A stretch of DNA of 64,000 bases, from the NCBI GenBank assembly GCA_025463055.1, contig JAOAPV010000005.1, positions 238,180 to 302,179 on the forward strand, read 5' to 3'. The DNA is from Candidatus Acidiferrum typicum (GTDB lineage: Bacteria > Acidobacteriota > Terriglobia > Acidiferrales > UBA7541). Below, in pieces: positions 1 through 9,544 of the stretch; position 1 is the stretch's first letter, and the number at the start of each line of letters is the position of its first letter. Made by a program: the position numbers and the translations under genes. A model generated the notes under the pieces. That model saw only the letters and a program-made list of their open reading frames with translations, did no database searches and was not told the DNA's origin.

Positions 1-931
1 GCAACTCCGCAGCGGGAACGCGGCCGCCGCCTTTTTTGGGCAGGAGGATCTGCGTGTGCACGGCGGCCAGAGCCATAGCTAGTTCCTGGCGAATGGAGTT
101 CTGCCGCTCGAGCGGAAAAGAATCGGAGATACGGGAAACGGTGGAAGCGACGTCAGTAGTGTGCAGGGTGCTTAGAACGAGGTGCCCGGTTTCCGCCGCG
201 GCTACGGCGATACGCATTGTTTCGGTGTCGCGCATTTCGCCGACCACGATTACGTCCGGCGCCTGACGTAGGGCGGCGCGTAGGGCGGTTGGAAAATCGG
301 GCGCGTCTGTGCCTATTTCGACCTGCTCGATAACGCTGCGCACGTGCTGATGCTCGTACTCGATGGGATCTTCAATGATGACGATGTGGCGGGCCTCGCG
401 GCGATTGATGCTGTCGATCAACGCGGCAAGCGTGGTGGATTTGCCGGCACCTGCAGGTCCGCCGATAAGGACGAGGCCACGGGGGATGTGCCCGAGCAAC
501 TCGACAGAGGGTGGAAGGTTGAGTTCGCGAAGGGCGGGAACTCTGCTGGGGAGAACGCGGATGGCGGCAGCGGCGCGCCCCTGCTCGCGATGGATGTTGA
601 TGCGGAAGCGGCCCAGGCCCTCCACACGGTACGAGGAGTCAGCGATTGATTGCTCGCGGTAAAGACGCTGAGCGTGGCCCGTCAGGGCCGGGATAACCGC
701 GGCTTCGATTTCCGAACCGTCGAGGAGACCGGGTTCGATCTTGCGGACTTCACCATCCACTCGCATGCAAGGCGGGGCGCCTTGTACCAGGAGCAGGTCA
801 CTGGCGCCGAGAGAGACAACTGCGGCAAGCCAGCGGCTAAACGGTGAGGCAGGCGAGAGGTCCGTTTCCTGGGACTCGTAGGAGTCGTCCAGGTCGCGGG
901 AAATGCGATTTGGTTCGTTGGATTGGTCCAT
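1..931 (-). CDS. PilT-like twitching motility / type II-IV secretion ATPase (partial, runs off left edge)
   Basis: Reverse translation from ATG at 931: MDQSNEPNRISRD...; Walker A GGPAGAGKSTTLAALID, IEDPIEYEH, ALRQAPDVIVVGEMRD, AAETGHLVLSTLHT. Confidence 0.93.
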   Translation of the reverse strand, partial: MDQSNEPNRISRDLDDSYESQETDLSPASPFSRWLAAVVSLGASDLLLVQGAPPCMRVDGEVRKIEPGLLDGSEIEAAVIPALTGHAQRLYREQSIADSSYRVEGLGRFRINIHREQGRAAAAIRVLPSRVPALRELNLPPSVELLGHIPRGLVLIGGPAGAGKSTTLAALIDSINRREARHIVIIEDPIEYEHQHVRSVIEQVEIGTDAPDFPTALRAALRQAPDVIVVGEMRDTETMRIAVAAAETGHLVLSTLHTTDVASTVSRISDSFPLERQNSIRQELAMALAAVHTQILLPKKGGGRVPAAEL

Positions 932-1057
932 GCCGCCACCGCCTTTGACGATAGCACAGAGACATTTGTGGAGCACCCAACGGGATCGAGAAAGCGGCTA
1001 TGGCACAGAGGACACGAAAAGCTCTCGCCGGGGCGTGCGCTGAAGAGAGCTTATAGG

Positions 1058-2467
1058 CTATGCGCGGCGGAGCGTGATCAGGGTGATTTCTGGTGGGACT
1101 CCGAGTCGAACCGGGGCGCCGACGGTGCCGAGTCCGCGATTGACGTAGAGCACGGAGAGTGGCGGCTGCGCGTGACTGGAGATCGGTGCGCCATTGTTCT
1201 CGGAATAGTTTGCGTCTTTGAGCGCACGATTATTGGGCGCAGGCATTGAGAGCGGGCGGAAGTAGGCGCCGGCAATGTAGTCGGTGATGAAACGCGCAGC
1301 ACTCAGGCGGTGGTCGAGAATTTCCACCTGGATTTGGCCGCCGTGTGTGTGACCAGCCAGCGACAGCTCGATGCCGAGTTCCGCGGCACGATTAAAGGTG
1401 TTCGGATTGTGCGAGAGCAAGATATTCGGGATGTCTCGACGAACCAGGGGAGCGAGATCGGGAAGCATCTGAAGGCGATGGCCGCCGGGCGTGCGTTCGC
1501 GCTGGTAATCGACGCCGAGAAGATTGAAGTGCGCGCCGCGAAACGCGAGCTGCACATTTTCGTGGCGGAGCAGCTTCATGCCGGATTGCGCGAAGAGGCG
1601 TTCCGCGGCGTCTTCGGCCCTGGCGTAAATTTCGTGATTGCCGTTGCAACCGTATATGCCGAGAGGCGCGCGAAGCTGGCGTATTTCGTCGATGCAATCG
1701 GCGAGCGGGTCGGAGGCTCCGGTGATGAAATCTCCGGTGACGACGGCGAGATCGGCCCCGAGATCGTTGGCCATTTCCACCGCGCGGCGGACATCGGTGC
1801 GGCTCATGTAACCGCTGAGGTGAATGTCGCTAAGCTGGACGATGTTCATGCCATCGAGAGCGGGCGGGAGATTGGCGGTGGGAATCTCTACGCGGCGGAC
1901 GCGGTAGTCGAGGCGCTCGGCGGCGAAGCCATACATCACGCTGAGAAATGGAGCGGCGCCGGCGAGGGCGGAGGCGGTTCGGAAAAAGTAGCGGCGCGAT
2001 GGATCAGGAAGAAGTTCCGCCGAGGCGGGCGTTATCGGTGCCGGCGCGCTTACTTTCTCCAAGCTGGCGGACGTGCTCGGGGTTGGCGCAGAGTTGCGCC
2101 GGGCGGCGGATCGTCCAGAGGTCCAGAGGCGGTCGATGCCGCGAACCAGCTTTACGGCGAGATAGGCGAAAAGTGCGCTGGTAAACCACAGGCCGGCAAA
2201 CATATCAATCACGTTGTCGCTGGGAATCAGGTGAGCGTGTTTGGCCATGCGAACGCCATCGATCATGGAGCCGATCATGAGAACGAGAAGAGCGATGTAG
2301 ACCAAGCGTACCGTGACGCGAAGCGAGACCGCGCGCCGATTGGCCGTGGCACGCCAAATGGAGCGATACCAAAAGCGCTGGGAGAGAAACAGCGTGGTCA
2401 AAATTGTTAAGCCGATGACAATTCGGAGTAGAAACCAGCCCCAATTCACAGAATCGCGCCTCCCCAA
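1058..2467 (-). CDS. Membrane-anchored metallophosphoesterase
   Basis: N-terminal hydrophobic segments; motifs QLSDIHLSG, VVTGDF, GNHE, LAGHTHGGQ. Confidence 0.92.
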   Translation of the reverse strand: MGRRDSVNWGWFLLRIVIGLTILTTLFLSQRFWYRSIWRATANRRAVSLRVTVRLVYIALLVLMIGSMIDGVRMAKHAHLIPSDNVIDMFAGLWFTSALFAYLAVKLVRGIDRLWTSGRSAARRNSAPTPSTSASLEKVSAPAPITPASAELLPDPSRRYFFRTASALAGAAPFLSVMYGFAAERLDYRVRRVEIPTANLPPALDGMNIVQLSDIHLSGYMSRTDVRRAVEMANDLGADLAVVTGDFITGASDPLADCIDEIRQLRAPLGIYGCNGNHEIYARAEDAAERLFAQSGMKLLRHENVQLAFRGAHFNLLGVDYQRERTPGGHRLQMLPDLAPLVRRDIPNILLSHNPNTFNRAAELGIELSLAGHTHGGQIQVEILDHRLSAARFITDYIAGAYFRPLSMPAPNNRALKDANYSENNGAPISSHAQPPLSVLYVNRGLGTVGAPVRLGVPPEITLITLRRA

Positions 2468-2648
2468 ACATCTAAGTTTAGCACGCGCTTGGACCTAAGT
2501 TTCGTGTGATGTGGATAAGAGCGCTTCGGATTGGTTAGCTCGGCTTGTGTTGGGCATCGGTGACGAGCGATTTCAGTGCTATGGGGAGGGAGGAGAGGGA
2601 CCGGCGCCAGGGGTGCGCCGATCCCCAGGGTAGGACGTTAAGTGAAGA

Positions 2649-3497
2649 TCAAGCGCGCTCAGTGTCTCCGGCCGGGGTCACACCGGCATCAAGCGCGTGT
2701 GAATTCTCGATGACCACGGCAGCTTCGGACGGGGCGAGCAGCGCGCCTTCGGCGGTGGATTGGCCGTCTGTTTCGGAGTTGCCTTGCTCGTCGGAGCGGT
2801 CCGGGCGCATGGTCAGGCCACGGCCGTGGCGGACGTCCAGTCCGCGCACCCAGAAGATGATGTCCTCGGCGATGTTGGTGGCGTGGTCGGCGATGCGTTC
2901 GAGGTGGCGCGTGGCCAGAATGAACTGCAAGCCGGGACTGACGAAGGTGGCTTGCTGAGTCATGCCAGCGAGCAAATTTTCAAAGATGCGGTCGCGATAT
3001 TGGTCGACGACGTCGTCGCTTTCGAGGACCTGAGTGGCCATTTCAACATTACGAAAGATGAGCGCGCCGAGGCTCTTGCTGACCATTGCGCGCACGGCGA
3101 CGGCCATCGGAGCAAGCTCTTCCGGAACGCGTGCGCCGGGCATTTCACGCAGCGAAACCGCGCCTTGCGCGAGATTGACGGCGAGGTCGCCGATGCGCTC
3201 GAGGTCGTTGGTGATTTTGAGCGCAGCCACGATGAGGCGCATTTCGTCGTCGGAAAAGGAGCCGCGGCGCAGCAGGCGTATGGCGTGCTCGTCGATAACG
3301 ATTTCCATTTCGTTGATGCGCGGCTCGAGGAGGAATACTTCGCCCGGGAGGTTGGAGGTGCGGGAGCTGTCGAGCGAGATGAGCGCGTCGAGGGCGCGAT
3401 TCATGGCCCCTTCCACGGTGCGGGCCATGGACACCAGGTAGTTCACCAGCGCGTCGTACAGGACTGCTTCGGTGAGTCCGGCTGAGGTGCTCGACAT
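2649..3497 (-). CDS. phoU: Phosphate transport system regulatory protein PhoU
   Basis: PhoU repeats (IRLLRRGSFSDDEMRLIVAALKITNDLERIGDLAVN; ATRHLERIADHATNIAEDIIFWVRG). Confidence 0.93.
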   Translation of the reverse strand: MSSTSAGLTEAVLYDALVNYLVSMARTVEGAMNRALDALISLDSSRTSNLPGEVFLLEPRINEMEIVIDEHAIRLLRRGSFSDDEMRLIVAALKITNDLERIGDLAVNLAQGAVSLREMPGARVPEELAPMAVAVRAMVSKSLGALIFRNVEMATQVLESDDVVDQYRDRIFENLLAGMTQQATFVSPGLQFILATRHLERIADHATNIAEDIIFWVRGLDVRHGRGLTMRPDRSDEQGNSETDGQSTAEGALLAPSEAAVVIENSHALDAGVTPAGDTERA

Positions 3498-3642
3498 GAA
3501 CTGGTCCTCCGTGCGGAAGGTGAGTGAGAGGCCACACTTCCGCTCGTAAACGAAAGTGTGTGGGCGGGACGATTAAACGCTGATGAAAGAATTGTGAATG
3601 CAAAGTGAAACAAAATCGGAGCGGTGTTTCAGTCGAGCGGCC

Positions 3643-5478
3643 TTATGCCGAACCCCGGCCCGTGGCACGGGTGGCGGCAGCCGGACTTGGGCGTGCAGCG
3701 CGTTCAGCGTCAAAGATGGGGATGGTGAAATGAAATTGCGAGCCGCGGCCGACTTCGCTATCGACCCAGATGCGGCCTGCATGAACTTCCACGATGTGCT
3801 TGGCAATGGAGAGACCTAGTCCGGTGCCGCCGAGCTCGCGGGAGCGCGCGGCGTCGACGCGGTAGAAGCGCTCAAAAATGCGGGACTGATCTGTTTTCGG
3901 AATGCCGATGCCGGTGTCGGCTACGGTGAAAACGACTTCACCATCGCGGGGTTTGGCGCTGACCAAGATTTCGCCGCGGGAAAGCGTATATTGCAGGGCG
4001 TTGTCGATCAGATTTTGCAAGACTTCAGCGAGACGGCGACGGTCGCCGGCAATATCCGGGACGCCATTAGTAGGTTGCACGGAAATGGAGATCTCTTTTT
4101 CGATGGCGCGGTGCTGCGCGGTCTCGATGCAGGATTCGATGAGCTGCGAGACGCTGACACGGCGAATCTCCAGCTCGAGGCGGTCAGCATCCATTTTTGA
4201 GAGCTTGAGGAGGTCTTCGGTGAGGCGCGCAAGGCGGCGTGAATGCTCCACGATGATCTCGAGGAAACGCTCGCGATTTTGCGGGTCGTCCATCGCGCCG
4301 GCGAGCAGAGTTTCCGCAAAACCCTGGATGGCGGTGAGGGGCGTGCGAAATTCATGGGAAACGTTGGCGACGAAATCGCGGCGCACTCGTTCAAGTCTGC
4401 GCAGTTCGGTAATGTCGTGGAGCACGACCACGGCGCCGTAGGTTTCACCGGCGCGGACTGCGCCCACCGTAGCGGCAAAAAAATGCTGGCGCAGCGTCCC
4501 GGTAACGATTTCGGATTCCACGCGCGGCTCGCCGGCCAAAACCTTTCGAACGGCTTCGATCAAGTCTGTCTGGCGGACGATCTCAACGAGCGCGCTTCCC
4601 GATTGCGGAGAAAGATCGAGCGCCAAAATTTCGGCGAAGCTCTGATTAGCGAAGACCAGCCGCTCCGCGCCGCTCACGACAGCGACGCCTTCCACCATGC
4701 TGCCGAGAATCGCGGAGGAAAGGTTGCGCTCTTCGGTAAGAGTGCGAATTGTTTGATCAAGGCGGGCAGCGGTTTGATTCAGGGAAGCGCCCAGTTTTTC
4801 GAGCGCGTCGCCAGAGCCGTCGCCGGGTAGCGGGCGAAAATCGCCTTCGGCGACGCGGCGCGAAAACTCCTTCAGGCGCTCGATGCGGTCAGAGAATCCC
4901 AAAGTAACCAGGAGCGATGCCGTACCAGCGAGGAGCAAGATAATGACCGAGGCAAACCACAGTTTGCGACGGAAGGCCACGAGAGTTTCATGCACTGTTG
5001 TCAGCGGAGCGGCGAAGCGCAGGACGATGGGAGTTCCCGCCGCCTCGGATCTAACAGCGTAGTAGAGCAAGTCGCGGCCCATGGTGACGCTTCGACGTGC
5101 TGAGTGGCCTTCGCCCTTAGCTAAGGCGTCGCGAACTTCAGGGCGATCAGCGTGACTTTCCATGGTGCGTGGGTCGGATTGCGAATCGGCGAGCACGTGG
5201 CCGTCAGCCGTGATTACTGTGACGCGCACATTGCTGGCGGCCATTTGGCTGACCCACTGGTCCAGAGCGGCGCGATCTGCAGGGCTGCTGGGAGGAACGG
5301 AGGAGAGCTGAGGCGGCCGGGCTTTAGCGAGGCGCGCGACTGACTCCAATTGCCCCAACGTAGTTCGAGTGTACTCATCGCGGAGAGCGCGCTCGGCAAA
5401 GAAATCGACGGCGACCAGCACGCTCAGAAGCAGTGCGAGGAAAGTAAAGGCGAGTTTCCAGAAAAGATTATGCCGCAC
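3643..5478 (-). CDS. phoR: PhoR-like sensor histidine kinase (HAMP, PAS, HisKA, HATPase)
   Basis: DFVANVSHEFRTPLTAIQGFAETL H-box; N, G1, F, G2 boxes; overlaps response-regulator gene. Confidence 0.93.
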   Translation of the reverse strand: MRHNLFWKLAFTFLALLLSVLVAVDFFAERALRDEYTRTTLGQLESVARLAKARPPQLSSVPPSSPADRAALDQWVSQMAASNVRVTVITADGHVLADSQSDPRTMESHADRPEVRDALAKGEGHSARRSVTMGRDLLYYAVRSEAAGTPIVLRFAAPLTTVHETLVAFRRKLWFASVIILLLAGTASLLVTLGFSDRIERLKEFSRRVAEGDFRPLPGDGSGDALEKLGASLNQTAARLDQTIRTLTEERNLSSAILGSMVEGVAVVSGAERLVFANQSFAEILALDLSPQSGSALVEIVRQTDLIEAVRKVLAGEPRVESEIVTGTLRQHFFAATVGAVRAGETYGAVVVLHDITELRRLERVRRDFVANVSHEFRTPLTAIQGFAETLLAGAMDDPQNRERFLEIIVEHSRRLARLTEDLLKLSKMDADRLELEIRRVSVSQLIESCIETAQHRAIEKEISISVQPTNGVPDIAGDRRRLAEVLQNLIDNALQYTLSRGEILVSAKPRDGEVVFTVADTGIGIPKTDQSRIFERFYRVDAARSRELGGTGLGLSIAKHIVEVHAGRIWVDSEVGRGSQFHFTIPIFDAERAARPSPAAATRATGRGSA

Positions 5479-6163
5479 GAGTTTCGAACAAGTACCCGGC
5501 GCCGCGGACGGTTTTCAGGTGGACAGGATTCTCGGGATCGCCTTCGATTTTTTCGCGCAGGCGACGAACGTAAACGTCCACGCTGCGCGGAGTGACGAAG
5601 CGATCGGTGCCCCAGACGGCATCGAGAAGCTGGTCGCGCGTGAAAACCCGATTAGGCCGCGATGCAAGGTAATAGAGCAGCCGGAATTCGAGCGTGCTGA
5701 GCGGAACGGCCTTCCCGGAATGACTGACGCGATACGACGCCGGATCGATGGCCAGCTTGCCGACTTCAATGGTGCGGGGCGAGTCCGAAGGCGGCTCCGC
5801 ACGGCGGAGCAACGCTTTGACGCGCGCCAGCAATTCGCGGGGGCTGAAAGGCTTGGTGACGTAATCGTCTGCGCCCATCTCAAGGCCCACAACGCGGTCG
5901 GCTTCATCGCCACGCGCAGTGAGCATCAGGATAGGGAGACGATTCAGCGAGTCATCCCGGCGAACTTCCCGGCAAATGTCGAGCCCGGAAACCTTGGGAA
6001 GCATGAGGTCGAGAAGCAGGAGATCCGGAGGCGTTTTCTTCAGAGTATTGAGACCGCTGGTGCCGTCGAAGGCCGCTTGGACCTGAAAACCTTCATTTGC
6101 GAGGTTGTAGCGAACCAGTTCCACGATATCGCGGTCGTCTTCAATAATCAGGATTCTTTTCAT
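5468..6163 (-). CDS. phoB: PhoB-like response regulator (receiver + winged helix)
   Basis: MKRILIIEDDRDIVELVRYNL..., LLLDLMLP, MGADDYVTKPFSPRELLARV; internal start preferred over 6280. Confidence 0.93.
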   Translation of the reverse strand: MKRILIIEDDRDIVELVRYNLANEGFQVQAAFDGTSGLNTLKKTPPDLLLLDLMLPKVSGLDICREVRRDDSLNRLPILMLTARGDEADRVVGLEMGADDYVTKPFSPRELLARVKALLRRAEPPSDSPRTIEVGKLAIDPASYRVSHSGKAVPLSTLEFRLLYYLASRPNRVFTRDQLLDAVWGTDRFVTPRSVDVYVRRLREKIEGDPENPVHLKTVRGAGYLFETRAA

Positions 6164-6461
6164 GCAGGTGGCACGTTCCGCCCGCCGGCTTGTTCGAAGT
6201 GTACCGTAGGCCCGCGAAATGAGAAAGGCATTGGATTGTTTGTGTTCACCTAGCACAGTAGATACATGGAGTGTGGGCACGTGGCGTGACGAGGGAATGA
6301 CGCGGATATGAATGGAATGTTAAAGGCTTGGCGAATAGACGCGAAGTATTCGGGCGCTGGGTACGACGCCTGCGTGGAGAAAATTTAGCTTTACGAGGAA
6401 ACATTTTTGGCATGTAGTCGTCCTACTTACAGGTAAGGAGACAGACTACCCACCGCATCCT

Positions 6462-6830
6462 ATGAGCGGCCAAAAGAATCGCTATCAAAATCGCACGGAA
6501 ATCCTGCAGGGCACGCTGGATATGCTGATTCTGCAGACTCTGCAGTGGGCCCCGCGCCACGGGTATGCGCTCAGCAAGGCCATCCGCATGAACTCCGGCG
6601 AGATCCTGAAAGTGGATACGGGTTCACTGTACCCGGCGCTGCACCGCCTCGAACGAAAGGGGTGGATCGCCGCGGAATGGAAGAAATCCGAAGTGGGGCC
6701 GCGCTTGCGCGTTTATCGCCTCACGAATCCGGGGAAGAAGCACTTGGTCGCGGAGCGCTCGCGGTGGGCGAGGCTCTTGGACGCGATTTCAGGGGTTTTG
6801 AATCCGTCGAACGAGGAGAGCGAAGGATGA
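6462..6830 (+). CDS. PadR family transcriptional regulator
   Basis: LQGTLDMLILQTLQWAPRHGYALSKAIR...GSLYPALHRLERKGWI; stop overlaps next start (ATGA). Confidence 0.95.
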   Translation: MSGQKNRYQNRTEILQGTLDMLILQTLQWAPRHGYALSKAIRMNSGEILKVDTGSLYPALHRLERKGWIAAEWKKSEVGPRLRVYRLTNPGKKHLVAERSRWARLLDAISGVLNPSNEESEG

Positions 6831-9460
6831 GATTCGCACTCTGGGGAAAAAGGCAGCGCAATGAAGAGCTGGAGGAAGAAATCCAGGCGCACCTGACACT
6901 AGCGGAGCGCGAGGAAATGGAGTCGGGCCGAACGCAAAAGGAAGCCGTGGCTGCCGCGCGCCGGGAATTCGGAAATGTGAGCCTGGCGGAGGAAACGACG
7001 CGGGACATGTGGGGATGGCGTTGGCTTGTGGATTGTATTCAGGACGTCCGCTATGCGGTTCGCACCCTGCGACAAAAGCCAGGGTTTGCTGCCGTTGCGT
7101 TGTTGACGCTGGCGCTTGGGAGCGGAGCGACCACCGTGATGTTCACGGTGATCAACGGTGTTCTGCTCAAGCCACTATCGTACCCAGACCCGGAGCGGCT
7201 GGTCACGCTACATGGGTACACCGAAAAATATGGTGATAATTGGGGAATCTCGTACCCCAACTTTCTCGACCTTAGGCGCGAGAGGCGCTCTCTTTCGCGT
7301 CTGGCGGCATGGACTTACGGCGGAGATACGGTAAGCGAGCCTGGACAGGCGGAGTACGTCAACGGCCGCCAAATCTCGGAGGAGTTGTTCGCCGTTTTCG
7401 GCGTCAATCTCTTAGGGGGGCGAGAGTTCCGATCTGAAGAAGACCAGCGTGGAGGGGCACCGGTAGTCATCATTAGCTACGGCTTGTGGCAGAGCCGATA
7501 CGGCGGAAGGCCGACGGCTATAGGTGAGCCGCTGATTCTTGGAGGAAAGTCGTACAAAGTAGTGGGCATCGCACCGGTGGGTTTTCAGTTAGATGGAGGG
7601 GCGGAGGTATTTACACCGCTTGGTCAAAACACGGAGCCTCGGATGCAATATCGGGAGGCGAATTTTCTTCACGTTGTAGCCCGCCTGCTCCCTAACCTGA
7701 CTCTGACCCAAGCACAAGCCGAGCTTACGACCTTAGGCAATCAACTCGCTGAACAGTATCCAAAAGCGAATGCCGGCCGCAACTTTCAAGCTTTGCCCCT
7801 TCATCAAGAGTTAGTCGGAGATGTTGAGTCCACGCTCTGGTTGCTTCTCGGTGCGGTCGGCCTCGTGCTGCTAATCGCATGCGTAAATGTGGCCAGCCTG
7901 CTGCTGGCCCGTGCGGTTGCGCGTGAACGTGAGCTTGCTATGCGCGTGGCACTCGGCGCCGGCCGGAGCCGGCTTGTGCGCCAATGTTTGACCGAGAGTG
8001 CTGCGCTGGGGCTTCTCGGAGGGGCACTTGGGGTGTTCCTGGCAGCTGCTGGTATTCGTCCGTTCGTGGTCTTCTGGCCAGGCAGTTTGCCGCGCGCCGA
8101 GGGAATCCGGATCGATTGGCGTGTGCTGCTGTTTGCGCTGTCCGTTTCGTTACTCAGCGGTCTGCTCTTTGGACTGGCCCCTGCACTGCGTGCACCAACG
8201 CGCGATCTAGAACAGACGCTACGCGCCGGAGCCCGTGCGGTTACGGGAAGCTCGCGTCGCCTCCACAGCGGCTTCGTGATGTTCGAGATCGCTGTAGCTA
8301 TCGTGCTGCTTGTGGCTGCGGGAGCGCTTGCCCGCACGGTCCTGAGCCTGTCGTATCTCGATCCCGGAATCAACAGTCACAATGTTCTCGCAACGCACGT
8401 GGCTCTTTCGCCTGGCACACTTCAAAGCGCGCCAAAGATGCGAGCAGCTTGGCAGGATGTTCTTGACCGCGCACGTGGCGTAACCGGGGTGCAATTCGTT
8501 GCTTTAAGCGACATTATCCCCATGCGTGTTGGTCAAAATTTTCTCGGCTATTGGACTACTCCTGCACCGCCGCCGCCGAATGAACTTCCGATTGCGCTCG
8601 CATCTTGCGTGACGCCGGATTATCTGAAGGTAATGGGTATTCCGCTACGCCAAGGCAGATTCTTCGATGACCATGATCGCCTGGAGACTGAGCCCGTTGT
8701 GGTAATCGATGAGGTCTTGGCACAGCATGCGTTCCCAAACCAGGACGCCGTCGGCAAGCGTCTATCTATCCAAGCCATGGGACAAGGTCCGATCCGGGTG
8801 GTTGGCGTGGTCGGACACGTTCGTCATTGGGGACTCGCCAGTGACGATCAAGCCGAAATACGGGATCAGATCTACTATCCCTTTGGCCAAGTCCCAGACC
8901 ACTTAATGCATTTATTTTCTTCATTCATGTCGCTGACTGCCCGTACGACCGTATCCCCCCTAAGTCTAGTTGAGCCACTGGGGCGCGAGCTGCGTGGAAC
9001 AACTGGCGATCAAACACTCTATGACGTTCGCACCATGGACGAACTTGCGAGTGAGTCGCTCGCTCTTCAGCGCTTCGTGATGATGTTGTTCAGCGTCTTC
9101 GCGGGCTTGGCCTTGCTACTGGCTTGCATCGGCATTTATGGCGTGCTCGCGTACTTGACGGGGCAGCGCGTGCCCGAGATAGGCGTGCGCATCGCGATGG
9201 GCGCTAGCGCCGGTCAGGTCGTATGGCTGATTCTTCGCCAGAGCCTGGTGATGATTTTTGCCGGCATCGTGGTCGGTGTCGCTGGAGCTTTGGCAGCGGC
9301 GCGTCTCTTGGTGCACCTGGTGGACGGAATGCGACCCGCGGAGCCTTTGACGTTTACCGTTATGATTCTCGTCTTGATTGCCGCGGGGCTGTTCGCCAGC
9401 CTCGTGCCCGCGCGCCGCGCCAGCAAAGTCGACCCCATCGTGGCGCTGAGGTATGAGTAG
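6827..9460 (+). CDS. ADOP-type (MacB/FtsX-like) ABC transporter permease, 877 aa
   Basis: MRFALWGKRQRNEELEEEIQAHL start; DVRYAVRTLRQKPGFAAVALLTLALGSGATTVMFTVINGVLL; C-terminal FtsX domain. The track start at 6545 is too early. Confidence 0.94.
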   Translation: MRFALWGKRQRNEELEEEIQAHLTLAEREEMESGRTQKEAVAAARREFGNVSLAEETTRDMWGWRWLVDCIQDVRYAVRTLRQKPGFAAVALLTLALGSGATTVMFTVINGVLLKPLSYPDPERLVTLHGYTEKYGDNWGISYPNFLDLRRERRSLSRLAAWTYGGDTVSEPGQAEYVNGRQISEELFAVFGVNLLGGREFRSEEDQRGGAPVVIISYGLWQSRYGGRPTAIGEPLILGGKSYKVVGIAPVGFQLDGGAEVFTPLGQNTEPRMQYREANFLHVVARLLPNLTLTQAQAELTTLGNQLAEQYPKANAGRNFQALPLHQELVGDVESTLWLLLGAVGLVLLIACVNVASLLLARAVARERELAMRVALGAGRSRLVRQCLTESAALGLLGGALGVFLAAAGIRPFVVFWPGSLPRAEGIRIDWRVLLFALSVSLLSGLLFGLAPALRAPTRDLEQTLRAGARAVTGSSRRLHSGFVMFEIAVAIVLLVAAGALARTVLSLSYLDPGINSHNVLATHVALSPGTLQSAPKMRAAWQDVLDRARGVTGVQFVALSDIIPMRVGQNFLGYWTTPAPPPPNELPIALASCVTPDYLKVMGIPLRQGRFFDDHDRLETEPVVVIDEVLAQHAFPNQDAVGKRLSIQAMGQGPIRVVGVVGHVRHWGLASDDQAEIRDQIYYPFGQVPDHLMHLFSSFMSLTARTTVSPLSLVEPLGRELRGTTGDQTLYDVRTMDELASESLALQRFVMMLFSVFAGLALLLACIGIYGVLAYLTGQRVPEIGVRIAMGASAGQVVWLILRQSLVMIFAGIVVGVAGALAAARLLVHLVDGMRPAEPLTFTVMILVLIAAGLFASLVPARRASKVDPIVALRYE

Positions 9461-9544
9461 CTGCGAGCCATCCTGAAGCGTAACTATGCGTATCGCATGG
9501 TTTGGATGGGGCCTCGGTTGCGCGATGCGTGAGGGCGTGCGCAA

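Noticed and set aside
1310-2410. 366-aa plus-strand ORF
   Set aside because: Fully antisense to the metallophosphoesterase gene; no recognisable motifs.
5369-6253. 294-aa plus-strand ORF
   Set aside because: Antisense to phoB, whose motifs are unmistakable.
6545-6826. N-terminal extension of the ADOP ORF in the track
   Set aside because: Overlaps PadR out of frame; the real start is the ATGA-coupled ATG at 6827 (MRFALWGKRQRNEELEEEI).
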